64,000 bases of DNA from CAYUQT01 sp964596165 (lineage in GTDB: Bacteria > Planctomycetota > Phycisphaerae > UBA1845 > JAFGLZ01). The first letter of the stretch is position 1. Every line of letters begins with the position of its first letter. Positions 51,956 through 60,627 of this stretch are shown piece after piece. The DNA is taken from positions 62,001 to 126,000 of the forward strand of contig CAZQTW010000002.1 in NCBI GenBank assembly GCA_964596165.1. Reading direction: 5' to 3'. The notes under the pieces are model-generated. The model saw only the letters and a list, made by a program, of their open reading frames with translations. It had not been told where the DNA came from and searched no databases. Position numbers and translations under genes: made by a program.

Positions 51956-51985
51956 AAAGGGGCGGACTCATACGTCCGCCCCTTT
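51956..51985 (-). terminator. Strong hairpin terminator after groEL1
   Basis: A perfect 12-bp stem, AAAGGGGCGGAC against GTCCGCCCCTTT, with a six-base loop, 50 bases past the groEL1 stop. On the minus strand the stem is followed by TTTAT, fitting intrinsic termination. It splits the chaperone block into groEL2-groES-groEL1 and dnaJ-grpE-fmdB, or attenuates read-through. Confidence 0.75.
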
Positions 51986-52034
51986 GCAGAATACCCACGA
52001 TGCTGTTCTCCTGCCCAATGCAGGCGCCCATCAG

Positions 52035-53648
52035 CTACCGGATACTGCCGGCGACCTCTTCCTTCTCCTCCTTCAACTCGGTCACCAATACCTCGGTCGT
52101 CAGCATCAATCCGGCAATGCTCGCGGCGTTCTGAAGGGCGGAGCGAGTCACTTTCGCCGCGTCGATGATCCCGGCCTTCACCATGTCGACGATCTCGCCC
52201 GTGCGCGCGTCGTACCCATACGTTCCGCCTTTCTTTCGAATCCGGGCCAAGACCACGCCGCCGTCTTCGCCCGCATTCTCGGCAATCTGACGAGCCGGCG
52301 CTTCAAGCGCTCGTAGAACAATGTCGATGCCGATCTTCTCGTCGCCCTTCGCTTTGTTGCGGACGGCCTCGACCGCCGGCACGGCGTTCAACATGGCGAC
52401 GCCGCCGCCCGGCACCACCCCTTCCTCCACGGCCGCCCGCGTCGTGTGGAACGCGTCGTCCACCAGATCCTTGCGCTCCTTGACCTCGGTCTCCGTCGCG
52501 CCGCCCACGTTGATCACCGCCACGCCGCCCGACAGCTTCGCCAGCCGCTCTTGAAGCTTCTCGCGATCGTAGTCGCTCGTCGTCTTCTCGATCTGACTGC
52601 GAATCTGCTGAATCCGCTGAGTCAACTCCGACTTCTTGCCCGCCCCTTCCACCAGCGTCGTGTACTCCTTGTCGACAACCACCCTCTTGGCGCGCCCGAG
52701 GTGAGACAGCTCGACATTCTCCAGTTTCACGCCCAGATCCTCGCTGAGAACCGTCGCGCCGGTCAGCACCCCGATGTCGCCCAGAATGGCTTTCCGCCGA
52801 TCGCCGAAGCCGGGCGCCTTCACCGCACAGACCTTAAACTGACCCTGCAGATGGTTGATCACCAGCAGCGCCAACGCCTCGCCCTCAACGTCCTCGGCGA
52901 TGATCAAGAGCGGCTTCCCGACGCTGACGATCTTCTCAAGCAGCGGAATCAACGATCGTGCGTTGCTGATCTTCTTCTCGTGGAGCAAAATGTACGGGTC
53001 TTCCAGTTCCGATTCCAACGTCGAGCGATTCGTGAAGAAGTAAGGCGAGATGTAGCCCTTGTCGAACTGCATCCCCTCCACGTGCTCCCACGAGGTCTCG
53101 AGGGCCTTGCCCTCCTCGATCTCGATCACGCCGTCCTTGCCGACCTTCTCAAACGCATCGGACAGGATCTTGCCGATGGATTCGTCGCCGTTGGCGCTGA
53201 TGGTCGCCACTTTGGCGATATCATCCTTGCCCTTGATCGGAGTGGCCTGCTTGGCGATGCTCGCCACCGCCGCTTCGACCGCCTGATCGATCCCGCGCTT
53301 AAGCCCCATCGGGTTCGCCCCGGCGGCCAACGCCTTCAAGCCTTCCCGGTAAATCGACTCGGCAAGCACCACCGCCGTCGTCGTCCCGTCGCCCGCCACG
53401 TCCGACGTCTTGTTCGCCACCTCGTTCACGAGCTTGGCGCCCATGTTCTCGAAGGGGTTCGGCAACTCGACTTCCTTGCTGACGGTGACGCCGTCCTTGG
53501 TCACACGGGGCGAGCCGAACGACTTCTGCAACAGCACGTTCCGCCCGGTCGGGCCCATGGTGACCTTGACGGCCGCCGCCAGCTTCTCCAGACCACTGAG
53601 GATGCCCTGCCGGGCCTCCTGCTCGAATAGCATTTGCTTCGCAGCCAT
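52035..53648 (-). CDS. groL: Chaperonin GroEL, copy 1 (no Gly-Met tail)
   Basis: The 537-residue GroEL has the ATP motif VAGDGTTTAVVLAE, a canonical apical region GYISPYFFTNR, the GFGDRRKAILGDI signature, the hydrolytic-Asp helix VDDAFHTTRAAVEEGVVPGGGVAML and the equatorial C-terminal domain. It lacks the usual GGM repeats: it ends TELKEEKEEVAGSIR, an acidic/charged end. The GGM tail lines the ring floor and aids substrate handling, so this copy may differ in cage properties. MAAKQMLFEQEARQGILSG starts it. It is the third gene after groEL2 and groES, and the strong terminator follows. Sequence is clearly diverged from copy 2, so this is an old duplication. Confidence 0.95.
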   Translation of the reverse strand: MAAKQMLFEQEARQGILSGLEKLAAAVKVTMGPTGRNVLLQKSFGSPRVTKDGVTVSKEVELPNPFENMGAKLVNEVANKTSDVAGDGTTTAVVLAESIYREGLKALAAGANPMGLKRGIDQAVEAAVASIAKQATPIKGKDDIAKVATISANGDESIGKILSDAFEKVGKDGVIEIEEGKALETSWEHVEGMQFDKGYISPYFFTNRSTLESELEDPYILLHEKKISNARSLIPLLEKIVSVGKPLLIIAEDVEGEALALLVINHLQGQFKVCAVKAPGFGDRRKAILGDIGVLTGATVLSEDLGVKLENVELSHLGRAKRVVVDKEYTTLVEGAGKKSELTQRIQQIRSQIEKTTSDYDREKLQERLAKLSGGVAVINVGGATETEVKERKDLVDDAFHTTRAAVEEGVVPGGGVAMLNAVPAVEAVRNKAKGDEKIGIDIVLRALEAPARQIAENAGEDGGVVLARIRKKGGTYGYDARTGEIVDMVKAGIIDAAKVTRSALQNAASIAGLMLTTEVLVTELKEEKEEVAGSIR

Positions 53649-53738
53649 GAGTCACTCCGTTTGTGACAGAGGCAGCAGGTCGCCAAGGCCCGGCGGCGTC
53701 GCGGACATCCGACCGGGCCCCGTCGCGCGGCTGCCGTG

Positions 53739-54050
53739 TTACTTGTCGATGATCGCCAGGATGTCGTTTTCACGCATGATCTGCATCTTCTGGCCACCCA
53801 CCTCCACCTCGGTACCGGCGTACTTGCCGTAGAACACCTCGTCGCCGACCTTTACCGTCATCGAAGCCCGTTCGCCGCTGTCCAACAACTTGCCCGGACC
53901 GGTCGCCCGAACGATGCCCCGCTGCGGCTTCTCCTTCGCCGTGTCGGGCAACACGATGCCGCCCGCCGTCTTCTCCTCCGCTTCGCTCTGCTCAATCAGA
54001 ACGCGGTCGTCAAGTGGCTTTATCGAAACTTTCTTCTTGTCACTGGCCAT
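53739..54050 (-). CDS. groS: Co-chaperonin GroES
   Basis: The 103-residue GroES has the N-terminal strand IKPLDDRVLIEQSEAEEKTAGGIVLPDTAKEKP, whose second part is the mobile loop (GGIVLPD) that docks on GroEL apical domains. The barrel continues with VRATGPGKL, VKVGDEVFYGKYAGTEVEV and IMRENDILAIID. This is the sole groES here between two groEL genes, so it probably serves both rings. A short Lys-rich extension (SDKKKVS) precedes the first strand. It lies 74 bases after groEL2 and 90 before groEL1, so cotranscription is likely. Confidence 0.97.
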   Translation of the reverse strand: MASDKKKVSIKPLDDRVLIEQSEAEEKTAGGIVLPDTAKEKPQRGIVRATGPGKLLDSGERASMTVKVGDEVFYGKYAGTEVEVGGQKMQIMRENDILAIIDK

Positions 54051-54124
54051 CTCTGTCGTCTCCCGAAATCCTCGCCCGCGTCACCGGGCGTCGTTTATGG
54101 TATGTGATCTTTCGCAACGCAGGA

Positions 54125-55792
54125 CTAGTAGTCCATATCACCCATGCCGTCCATGTCGCCCATGCCGCCGGGCCCTCCGTGACCGTGACCACGCCCCTGC
54201 TTCTTCTTGTCTTCAGGCTTCTCCGTCACGATGCAGTCGGTGCTCAGAAGCAGTCGGGCGACACTGCTCCCGTTGTCGAGCGCGGTTCTGACGACCTTCG
54301 TGGCGTCGATCACGCCCTGTGCCACCAAATCGCCGTACTCGTTTGTCTCGGCGTTGTAGCCGTAGTTCACATTCTTGCTCTCGAGAACCTCGGCCACCAC
54401 GACCCGCCCTTCCATGCCGGCATTTTCGGCGATGTGCCGGAGGGGTTCCGCCAGCGCCTTGCGAACGATCTCGGCGCCCGTGGCCTCGTCGCCCTCCAGC
54501 TTCAGCCCGTCCAGTGCCGCGCGACAGCGAAGCAGCGCCACACCGCCACCGGGCACAATCCCCTCTTCGATCGCCGCGCGAGTCGTGTGCAGCGCGTCCT
54601 CGATCAACGCCTTCCGCTCCTTCAACTCCGTCTCGGTCGCCGCGCCCACCTTGATCTGCGCCACGCCGCCCGAGAGCTTCGCGAGACGCTCCTGGAGCTT
54701 CTCGCGATCGTAGTCGGATGTCGTGACCTCAATCTCGCGACGGATCTGCTCGCAGCGACCCTGGATCGCGGCCGTCTCGCCCGCGCCCTCAATGATCGTC
54801 GTGTTGTCGTTGTCGATCCGGACCCTCTTGGCCTGCCCCAGATCCGATATGCTCACCCCATCCAACTCAATGCCGAGATCCTTGAATATCGCCTTGCCGC
54901 CCGTCAGGATTGCGATATCCTCCATCATCGCCTTCCGACGATCGCCGTATCCCGGCGCCTTGACGGCCGCGCACTGAATGATGCCCTTCAGCTTGTTCAC
55001 AACCAGCGTCGCCAGCGCCTCGCCTTCGATGTCCTCGGCGATGATCAACAGCGGCCTCTTGGCCTTCGCCACCTTCTCCAGCAAGGGCACCAGTTTCGTC
55101 ACACTGCTGATCTTCTCTTCATGGATGAGGATGAACGGCTTGTCCATCACGACTTCCATCGCGTCCTGATCGGTGATGAAGTGCGGAGAGAGATAGCCGC
55201 GGTCGAACTGCATGCCCTCGACGAACTCGACCTCGGTCTCGAAACTCTTGCCCTCTTCAATGGTGATCACACCGTCCTTGCCGACGCGCTCGAACGCCTT
55301 GAACATCATCTCGCCGATTTCGCGGTTGTTGTTGGCGGATATGCTGGCCACCGCGACAATGTCGTTCTTGTCGATCTTGACCGCCTTCGACAGCTTCGCC
55401 AGGTTCGCCGTCACCGCCTTGACCGCCTTGTCGATGCCTCGACAGAGCGCCATCGGATCGGCACCCGACGCCACGTTGCGAAGCCCCTCCTTGAAAATCG
55501 CCTCCGCCAGCAGGGTCGCCGTGGTCGTCCCGTCACCCGCGACGTCGCTCGTCTTGCTCGCGGCCTCCTTCACAAGCAACGCGCCCATGTTCTCGTACTT
55601 GTTCGAGAGCGTGATCTCCTCCGCGACGGTCACCCCGTCCTTCGTGATGTTGGGAGAGCCCCACCCCTTGTCGAGAACGGCGTTGCGGCCACGCGGTCCC
55701 AACGTGCTCTTGACCGCGCGCGCCAGTTTTTCCACACCAGCGAGCAGGTGCTTGCGGGCCTCCTCTTGATAGGCCAACTGCTTCACTGCCAT
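54125..55792 (-). CDS. groL: Chaperonin GroEL, copy 2 (Gly/Met/His tail)
   Basis: The 555-residue GroEL has VAGDGTTTATLLAEA, apical GYLSPHFITDQ (His where copy 1 and E. coli have Tyr in SPYF), GYGDRRKAMMEDI, the Asp-helix IEDALHTTRAAIEEGIVPGGGVALL and an equatorial end followed by a long Gly/Met/His/Asp tail (GHGHGGPGGMGDMDGMGDMDY). It starts MAVKQLAYQEEARKHLLAG. Unlike copy 1, it has an extended GGM-like tail with His, closer in function to canonical GroEL cages. It is the first gene of the block; no CIRCE element (TTAGCACTC...GAGTGCTAA) is found upstream. The apical change SPHF and tail suggest separate client ranges for the two rings, both able to use the single GroES. Confidence 0.95.
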   Translation of the reverse strand: MAVKQLAYQEEARKHLLAGVEKLARAVKSTLGPRGRNAVLDKGWGSPNITKDGVTVAEEITLSNKYENMGALLVKEAASKTSDVAGDGTTTATLLAEAIFKEGLRNVASGADPMALCRGIDKAVKAVTANLAKLSKAVKIDKNDIVAVASISANNNREIGEMMFKAFERVGKDGVITIEEGKSFETEVEFVEGMQFDRGYLSPHFITDQDAMEVVMDKPFILIHEEKISSVTKLVPLLEKVAKAKRPLLIIAEDIEGEALATLVVNKLKGIIQCAAVKAPGYGDRRKAMMEDIAILTGGKAIFKDLGIELDGVSISDLGQAKRVRIDNDNTTIIEGAGETAAIQGRCEQIRREIEVTTSDYDREKLQERLAKLSGGVAQIKVGAATETELKERKALIEDALHTTRAAIEEGIVPGGGVALLRCRAALDGLKLEGDEATGAEIVRKALAEPLRHIAENAGMEGRVVVAEVLESKNVNYGYNAETNEYGDLVAQGVIDATKVVRTALDNGSSVARLLLSTDCIVTEKPEDKKKQGRGHGHGGPGGMGDMDGMGDMDY

Positions 55793-56289
55793 CGAAAAGT
55801 CCTCCTCAGCTCATCGTTGTCGCCAGACCCGGATTGGGACTGAAGTAGCGTTTATTCCCCGATCCGTGCGCCTCGGCGGGGATTCTCCAACAAACAACGA
55901 CCTCTCGTGCAACCGACGTGCCAGGTAAGTCAGGATCAGGCACAAGAACACAATACAAAGGGCCGCATTGGGTTAAGTAATAAAACCCGGCAATGTACCC
56001 AACTCGAATCCCCTGCCACATCGGCAGCGCGTGTGAGTGGCACACTCGGTCGCCGTGCCAATATGACAGAACCCGATCGCATCGCTCCACCCGCCTTCAC
56101 GCAAATCGTCGAAACGGTGCCCCAGTCGGTCCTGACAGGATCGACTGGGCCTGTGTCTCCGGGGTCAGGACCGAACTGATACATGGCACCATACACGAGC
56201 TTGAGTAGTCATTGTGTTGATTCTTGCCTTCCGAGTAGGCGCTCGCTAAACTTGCTCGTTCATACTCGTTGTGCATAGGAGATACGGAA
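55793..56289. other. Divergent control region, groEL2 / response regulator
   Basis: 497 bases without a convincing gene. It holds an interrupted palindrome GGGTT-N9-AACCC at 55970-55988, a GAGTG-N3-CACTC pair near 56034-56046 and an inverted repeat at 56124-56177. I found no CIRCE site, no consensus -10 box and no clear heat-shock-sigma promoter; the groEL2 promoter must lie here but I cannot place it. Confidence 0.4.
56124..56177. repeat. Inverted repeat with CGGTCCTGAC arms
   Basis: GGTCCTGAC (56128-56136) and GTCAGGACC (56164-56172) are perfect inverted repeats, extendable to CAGT/AACTG with one bulged base, enclosing 27 bases. It resembles the arms of the palindrome at 8726-8815 in its GGGGTCAGG flank. 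It may be a mobile palindromic unit or a regulator site. Confidence 0.4.
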
Positions 56290-56676
56290 GTGGCAGCATC
56301 ATTGGATGGCAAGCGCATCTTGGTAGTGGATGACGATGCAGACGTTCGGACGGCGATCCAAACCGCATTGGCCGATACCGGCGCTGAACTCACCATGGCC
56401 GTAGACGGCAATGAGGCCATAAGCGCATTCACAAGCAAGAACCCCGACCTCGTGGTCCTAGACATGGGCCTCCCCAAGCGAAGCGGATTCCTGGTGCTCA
56501 ACCATATCAAGCCCGATCGAAAGGTGGGCTCCAAGCCGTTCGTGGTGGTCGTTACGGGCAACGCGGGCAAGCGCCATGAGGTCTACGCCCGCAGCCTGGG
56601 AGTAGACGAATACATAACCAAGCCGTTCCGCATGGAACGTCTGATGACGGCGCTTCAGAAGCTGTTGGGGTCCTGA
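56290..56676 (+). CDS. Single-domain response regulator
   Basis: The 128-residue product is a receiver domain only: ILVVDDDADV with acidic D14/D15, phospho-acceptor Asp58 in LVVLDMGLPKRSGF, Thr89 in VVVVTGNAG, and Lys111 in YITKPF. No DNA-binding or output domain follows, so it works as a CheY-like or phosphorelay intermediate. AGGAG is eight bases before GTG 56290, which decides the start over the upstream TTG. It lies alone between the groEL2 control region and a glycosidase; the hybrid kinase at 13669-17013 is the only histidine kinase in the window. The partner is unknown. Confidence 0.9.
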   Translation: MAASLDGKRILVVDDDADVRTAIQTALADTGAELTMAVDGNEAISAFTSKNPDLVVLDMGLPKRSGFLVLNHIKPDRKVGSKPFVVVVTGNAGKRHEVYARSLGVDEYITKPFRMERLMTALQKLLGS

Positions 56677-56812
56677 GCCGGAAGCCTTGCGGCCACCGTG
56701 CCTGCGTGTGAACGACGACCCCCTCCGTGAACGATCGGCAGCCACCGGCGGTCGGACCGGGCCGTGAGCGAATCACGGAGTGAGGTTCGTGCCCATCAAC
56801 TGAGGTGCAAAC

Positions 56813-58375
56813 GTGCACACGAAAGACCGGCACGATCGAACGTCGGGTGTTCGAGTCTTATTCTTCCTGTTGGTATGCCCCGTGTTGGGGGGCGGAGTCA
56901 CTCACCTGCGGCCCGTACAGGCCGAGGGGGCTCAAGTTAAGCGCGACACCGGACCCGCCAAGGGCCCCGTCGCCTCCGCCGGCCTCAAGCAGATCGGACG
57001 CCTCCGCCCTCGACGCTCGCAGGAGATCGAGAGCTCACGCTGGGGCGTGTCCTGCCATTGGATCGCCGACAAGCACGAACTGACCGTCGAGCAGCAACTG
57101 GACCAACTTGCCGGCCTGGGGGCGAAATGGGCCTTCCTCGTGCCCAACTGGGACCTCATCGAGACGGAGAAAGGCAAATACGACTGGAACAGCCCGGCCC
57201 ATCGGCTGGACGACGTCGTCAATGGTTTGGTGAAACGCAAGATATCCCCGATTATCCAGGTCTACGGCGGCAATCACCTCTACACGCCGCTTTCGCCCGT
57301 CCATGTCCCACCGGGGGTCGAGATCCCGAAACTGATGACAGACCCTGAGGCAAAGCGGGCGTGGCACGCATGGCTCCGCGCCATGGCACAACGCTACAAC
57401 AAGCACGTCAAGCTTTGGGAAATCTGGAATGAACCGAACTCGGAGTGGTTCTGGAAACCCAAGCCGGACGCCAGGCTCTATGGCCGAATGGTCAAGGAGG
57501 TGACCGAGGTCATCCGCGGCGTCGACCCGTCAGCCATGATCCTCGCCGGTTCCACCGCCGCGGTTCCACTCGATTTCCTCCACGACTTCCTCAAGAGCGA
57601 GGGCGCCGACAGCTTCGACTTCTGGTCGGTACATCCCTACGGAGGTGTTCCGGAGGAAATGGATGCCGACATGCGCCGGGCTCAGCAACTCCTCGCTGCA
57701 AGCGACAAGTGCGATGTCCTGTGGCAGACCGAGTGCGGCTTCCCATCACACGCCGACACGGGCGGTTGGGGCTATGGCGGCCCGTGGGACGAGGTCAAAC
57801 ACGCCAAATGGGTCTTGCGTCGATTGCTTGCCGACATGGCGGTCGGAACGAAGATCTCGATCTACTTCGTGCTGAACGACTATCCGGCGATCCTTGAAGG
57901 CGGTCCCGATAAGGGCAAGATGGGCATCAATCGCAAAGGCCTTTTCCACGGCGGTTCCTGGGAGCGCAAACCCGCCGCCTACGCCTTCTCGAACCTGGCC
58001 GGGCTCCTCGACGATCGCTTCCAACCGAAACCGCTTCGCGCCGAGCTATCGATCGCCGAACCGGGCTCGTTCGGCGAGATCCGGCCCGAAGCCCTCCGGA
58101 CACTGACCCTCACCGACAGATACACGCACGCCCCGGCGGTCGTCTACTGGCTGGGCGTCCCCATGCAAACCGACGCCAAGGCCGGCAAGGCGAAGCTGGT
58201 CGTCGCCGCCGGAGCCATCCGCCAACCGGTCCTCGTCGACCTGCTCGACGGCCGCGTCTACGAGTTGCCGCCCTTCGAGAAAACCGGCGACACGATCGCC
58301 TTCGTCGGCCTTCCCGTTAGTGACTCTCCGATTGTCCTGTGCGGCCGCACCGGCATCTCGATAGAGCCCGGATAG
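56813..58375 (+). CDS. Secreted clan GH-A glycoside hydrolase (GH39/GH5-like)
   Basis: The 520-residue protein has a signal peptide (RVLFFLLVCPVLGGG) and then a TIM barrel of clan GH-A. Acid/base Glu207 is in LWEIWNEPN, preceded by FLVPNWDLIETEKGKYDWN (strand 1/2). SVHPYGGVPEEM lies on strand 6. The probable nucleophile Glu307 is in LWQTECGFPSH, 100 residues on. The C-terminal part (about 410-520) is a beta-sandwich as in GH39 xylosidases. The substrate is likely a beta-linked plant or algal polymer. GAGG sits seven bases before GTG 56813. A short possible glycosidase-tail fragment lies 150 bases downstream, and a degraded region starts behind it. Confidence 0.87.
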   Translation: MHTKDRHDRTSGVRVLFFLLVCPVLGGGVTHLRPVQAEGAQVKRDTGPAKGPVASAGLKQIGRLRPRRSQEIESSRWGVSCHWIADKHELTVEQQLDQLAGLGAKWAFLVPNWDLIETEKGKYDWNSPAHRLDDVVNGLVKRKISPIIQVYGGNHLYTPLSPVHVPPGVEIPKLMTDPEAKRAWHAWLRAMAQRYNKHVKLWEIWNEPNSEWFWKPKPDARLYGRMVKEVTEVIRGVDPSAMILAGSTAAVPLDFLHDFLKSEGADSFDFWSVHPYGGVPEEMDADMRRAQQLLAASDKCDVLWQTECGFPSHADTGGWGYGGPWDEVKHAKWVLRRLLADMAVGTKISIYFVLNDYPAILEGGPDKGKMGINRKGLFHGGSWERKPAAYAFSNLAGLLDDRFQPKPLRAELSIAEPGSFGEIRPEALRTLTLTDRYTHAPAVVYWLGVPMQTDAKAGKAKLVVAAGAIRQPVLVDLLDGRVYELPPFEKTGDTIAFVGLPVSDSPIVLCGRTGISIEPG

Positions 58376-58676
58376 ACCCTCTGTGGGCGGCCACAGATGC
58401 ACGTCATCCGTCCGACGTCTCACCGGCCCCCTCTGAGTTTCGGGAAAAACCGTGTGAGGGTGAGACAGGGCTCCACCGGCCTGATTCAGCCACGGAACCG
58501 ACGCCCGGCCTTTGCGCATTCGACATGATGGATAACCCGTTGACGTTTACGAACGGTTCGCTCTCCGTCGGAAGACGCCCGATCTATGTCGCGCTCGCCG
58601 CCAGTCGCGCGGACAAGCTGGCTGCAGCACTGGCCGTTGAATAGGCATCCTCCGTTCCGCCGTAGAACCGCCGCGA
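58376..58676. other. Interval between convergent genes, with a gene fragment
   Basis: 301 bases. Only the short reading frame listed at 58522-58644 looks protein-like. No terminator hairpin with a T-run is evident. It borders the degraded zone. Confidence 0.35.
58522..58644 (+). pseudogene. Possible C-terminal fragment of a glycosidase-like gene
   Basis: About 40 residues read DMMDNPLTFTNGSLSVG, then RRPIYVALAASRADKLAAAL and a stop. This resembles the end of secreted glycosidases and beta-sandwich proteins, where a domain closes with a G-RPIY strand. There is no start, SD or upstream domain in frame. I treat it as a leftover of a deletion; chance is possible. Confidence 0.3.
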
Positions 58677-60176
58677 CTATCGCAGAAGCATGAGGGTGGA
58701 AAGCGGTAGACAGATAATGCGCGGGTCTACGACATCCTCGGTATCTGTTTGCGTGATAAGAAGGCCGAACAGAGAGTTGTTCACAGTCTTCTCCACAAAG
58801 GTTCTGAGTCCCTCCGTATCGCCAAGACTATCGATCCGCGTCTGGTACTTCACCTCCACGGGAATTCGCTTCGTGCCGATCGTCAGAACGTAATCCACCT
58901 CCGGCTCATCGGGGCTCGCGGGCAAGTGCGCGAGATCAAGCTGCGATATCGTAGAGAAGGTCGCACCCACTATGCCTTCTGCGATGCGACCGGCCAGCGT
59001 GGAGAGATGAGGTTCTCGGCTGAGCGCAACAGGGTCCAATGGAACGACCTCCTGCAGCCAGCTCGCGCGCAGACCATGGTCTGCAAGGCAGATTTTCACA
59101 TTCCCGCGTCGACGCTTGAGCCGGATCTCGAGGGGCTCGATCAAACGGAGCAAGAGCGTGTCGCCCAGGAACCGCAGATAGTGATTGATCCTTTGCGGCC
59201 CGACGTTGGCATTCAGAGCACGCTGGGCCTCACGCGCCAAGAGTTGATATCCCGGACTCTGACCCACATAGCGGCAAGCTAAACGGAATACCTCCTCAAG
59301 CAGAGGCGCATCACGCTTCCGTCCGCGTTCCCCAACCCGCAAGTCATGTTGGATCACGCGACGGATGACCGTCTCGTTAAGTTGGTCGGCAATCTGATTC
59401 CAAGGGATCTCCGCCCGCTGGTGTACGAGTGGATAGCCCCCCCTCTCGGAAAACCACGCGAAAGCGCGGTTGCGTTCGTTGCTTCTCTGCACTCCCCTTG
59501 CCCGCAAGTCGCACCAGAACTCCCTTCGGGCCAGGACCTCCAGGCCATTGTCCTGAAGAAAGGGAGGGCCCAAGTCCAAACCGCGAAATGAGGCTACCTC
59601 CGTGAGCGACAGAACGCCCGCTTCGACTGTATTAATCCGTCCGGCGAGACTGTCCCGTCCGAGTTCGATACGCAAGGCAGAACTCCCTGTGACGACAACC
59701 TGGGTCGTGGAGTGGTCTACAAGGGACTTGAGTTGTTCAGCCCAGCTATCCAAGTTCTGCACTTCGTCGAAGAAGAGGAATGTGGACTCATTGCGATGAG
59801 CGGCCTCATTCAAGGTCTTGCCTAGTATGGCGCCTTCGAACCAATCCACGATTCGAAGGATCGGTTCCTCAAGCGCCGTGATTCCCGGCAGTTCATCGCA
59901 CTGAAGGCGTAGTATGCGCCGCCCCGGGATTCCTCGATCAAGCAAGTCTCGAACCACCTGCAATTGACTGATTGTCTTGCCGATCTGCCGAGGCCCGCGA
60001 ACGACAATGATTGGAGCCAGTCGCGCATCGAGTCGCCGGTGTATTTGAGATACGAGGTGCCGACGCGTCTCCGGAAGCACTGGCATCGGCTTGTCTTCCC
60101 ACCAAGGATTCATCCGGCGCAGATCTCGCACCAACGACTCATCCAGCTTCATCGCATTGAATACGAAAGGGTCCAT
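58677..60176 (-). CDS. AAA (ATPase_14) / DUF4143 family ATPase
   Basis: The 499-residue protein has an N-terminal P-loop with GPRQIGKT (about 61-68, Walker A), Walker B FLFFDEVQNLDSW (Asp137/Glu138) and the VVVTGSSALRI sensor segment, then a C-terminal DUF4143 with a PVEVKYQTRID restriction-endonuclease-like strand. Such proteins are widespread, often species-specific and laterally moved; their work is unknown, and PD-(D/E)XK remnants suggest nucleic-acid handling. ATG 60176 (MDPFVFNAMKLDE) begins well before the ATPase core; earlier ATGs at 60254 and 60347 are also possible. No strong SD is present. It is an orphan next to a decayed gene, consistent with recent gain in a variable region. Confidence 0.82.
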   Translation of the reverse strand: MDPFVFNAMKLDESLVRDLRRMNPWWEDKPMPVLPETRRHLVSQIHRRLDARLAPIIVVRGPRQIGKTISQLQVVRDLLDRGIPGRRILRLQCDELPGITALEEPILRIVDWFEGAILGKTLNEAAHRNESTFLFFDEVQNLDSWAEQLKSLVDHSTTQVVVTGSSALRIELGRDSLAGRINTVEAGVLSLTEVASFRGLDLGPPFLQDNGLEVLARREFWCDLRARGVQRSNERNRAFAWFSERGGYPLVHQRAEIPWNQIADQLNETVIRRVIQHDLRVGERGRKRDAPLLEEVFRLACRYVGQSPGYQLLAREAQRALNANVGPQRINHYLRFLGDTLLLRLIEPLEIRLKRRRGNVKICLADHGLRASWLQEVVPLDPVALSREPHLSTLAGRIAEGIVGATFSTISQLDLAHLPASPDEPEVDYVLTIGTKRIPVEVKYQTRIDSLGDTEGLRTFVEKTVNNSLFGLLITQTDTEDVVDPRIICLPLSTLMLLR

Positions 60177-60627
60177 TGCCTGATGATTCCAAGAGGCTCC
60201 CGACAAGACCTGACCACGCCGCCCCCAAAAGGCGGTCCGGATCCACGGCACCATGATAGTCCCCCGCGAATGAACATCAAACCACCATGGAGAGACATTG
60301 CGGCCGATACGCCGTCCCAACTCGTGATGACCTTCCAACAATCCCATGCACTACCGAGTGATGAAATCCCCGTAACTCAGACGAAATTCGCGACAGGCCA
60401 CGAAGTGCTCGAGAAAAACGTCGGGGGCTGAGCGAGTGCGTGCCGATGATCATGCCGCCGTCGCGGCCGAGGTCGATGGGCTCTCGGGCCTAATCTTGGA
60501 TCCTTGCGACGGGACCGCGAAGGAGCGTATCGATGCTGTCCATTCCTCCGCCACAAAGACGCGTTGCTCAGAGGTTACCATTACGGGATCATCCTACGCG
60601 GGCTCAGAAGCGGTCAGGAGCCCGAGG
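60177..60627. other. Upstream region of the ATPase and pseudogene
   Basis: About 450 bases without a recognised gene. The frame open from 60436 joins the pseudogene in frame 1 but its N-terminal part has no family likeness. An AGGAG at 60616-60620 belongs to the pseudogene start. No promoter is clear. Confidence 0.35.

Noticed and set aside
52446..53630. 394-codon plus-strand frame opposite groEL1
   Set aside because: It is an antisense shadow of a certain gene.
54014..55843. 609-codon plus-strand frame opposite groEL2
   Set aside because: groEL2 is certain; the antisense frame has no start signal or family likeness.
55806..56090. 94-codon minus-strand frame upstream of groEL2
   Set aside because: It looks partly protein-like but has no SD and no motif, and it lies where the groEL2 promoter should be.
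55793..56100. CIRCE/HrcA operator upstream of groEL2
   Set aside because: I searched for TTAGCACTC/GAGTGCTAA arms on both strands near groEL2, groES, groEL1 and dnaJ and found none.
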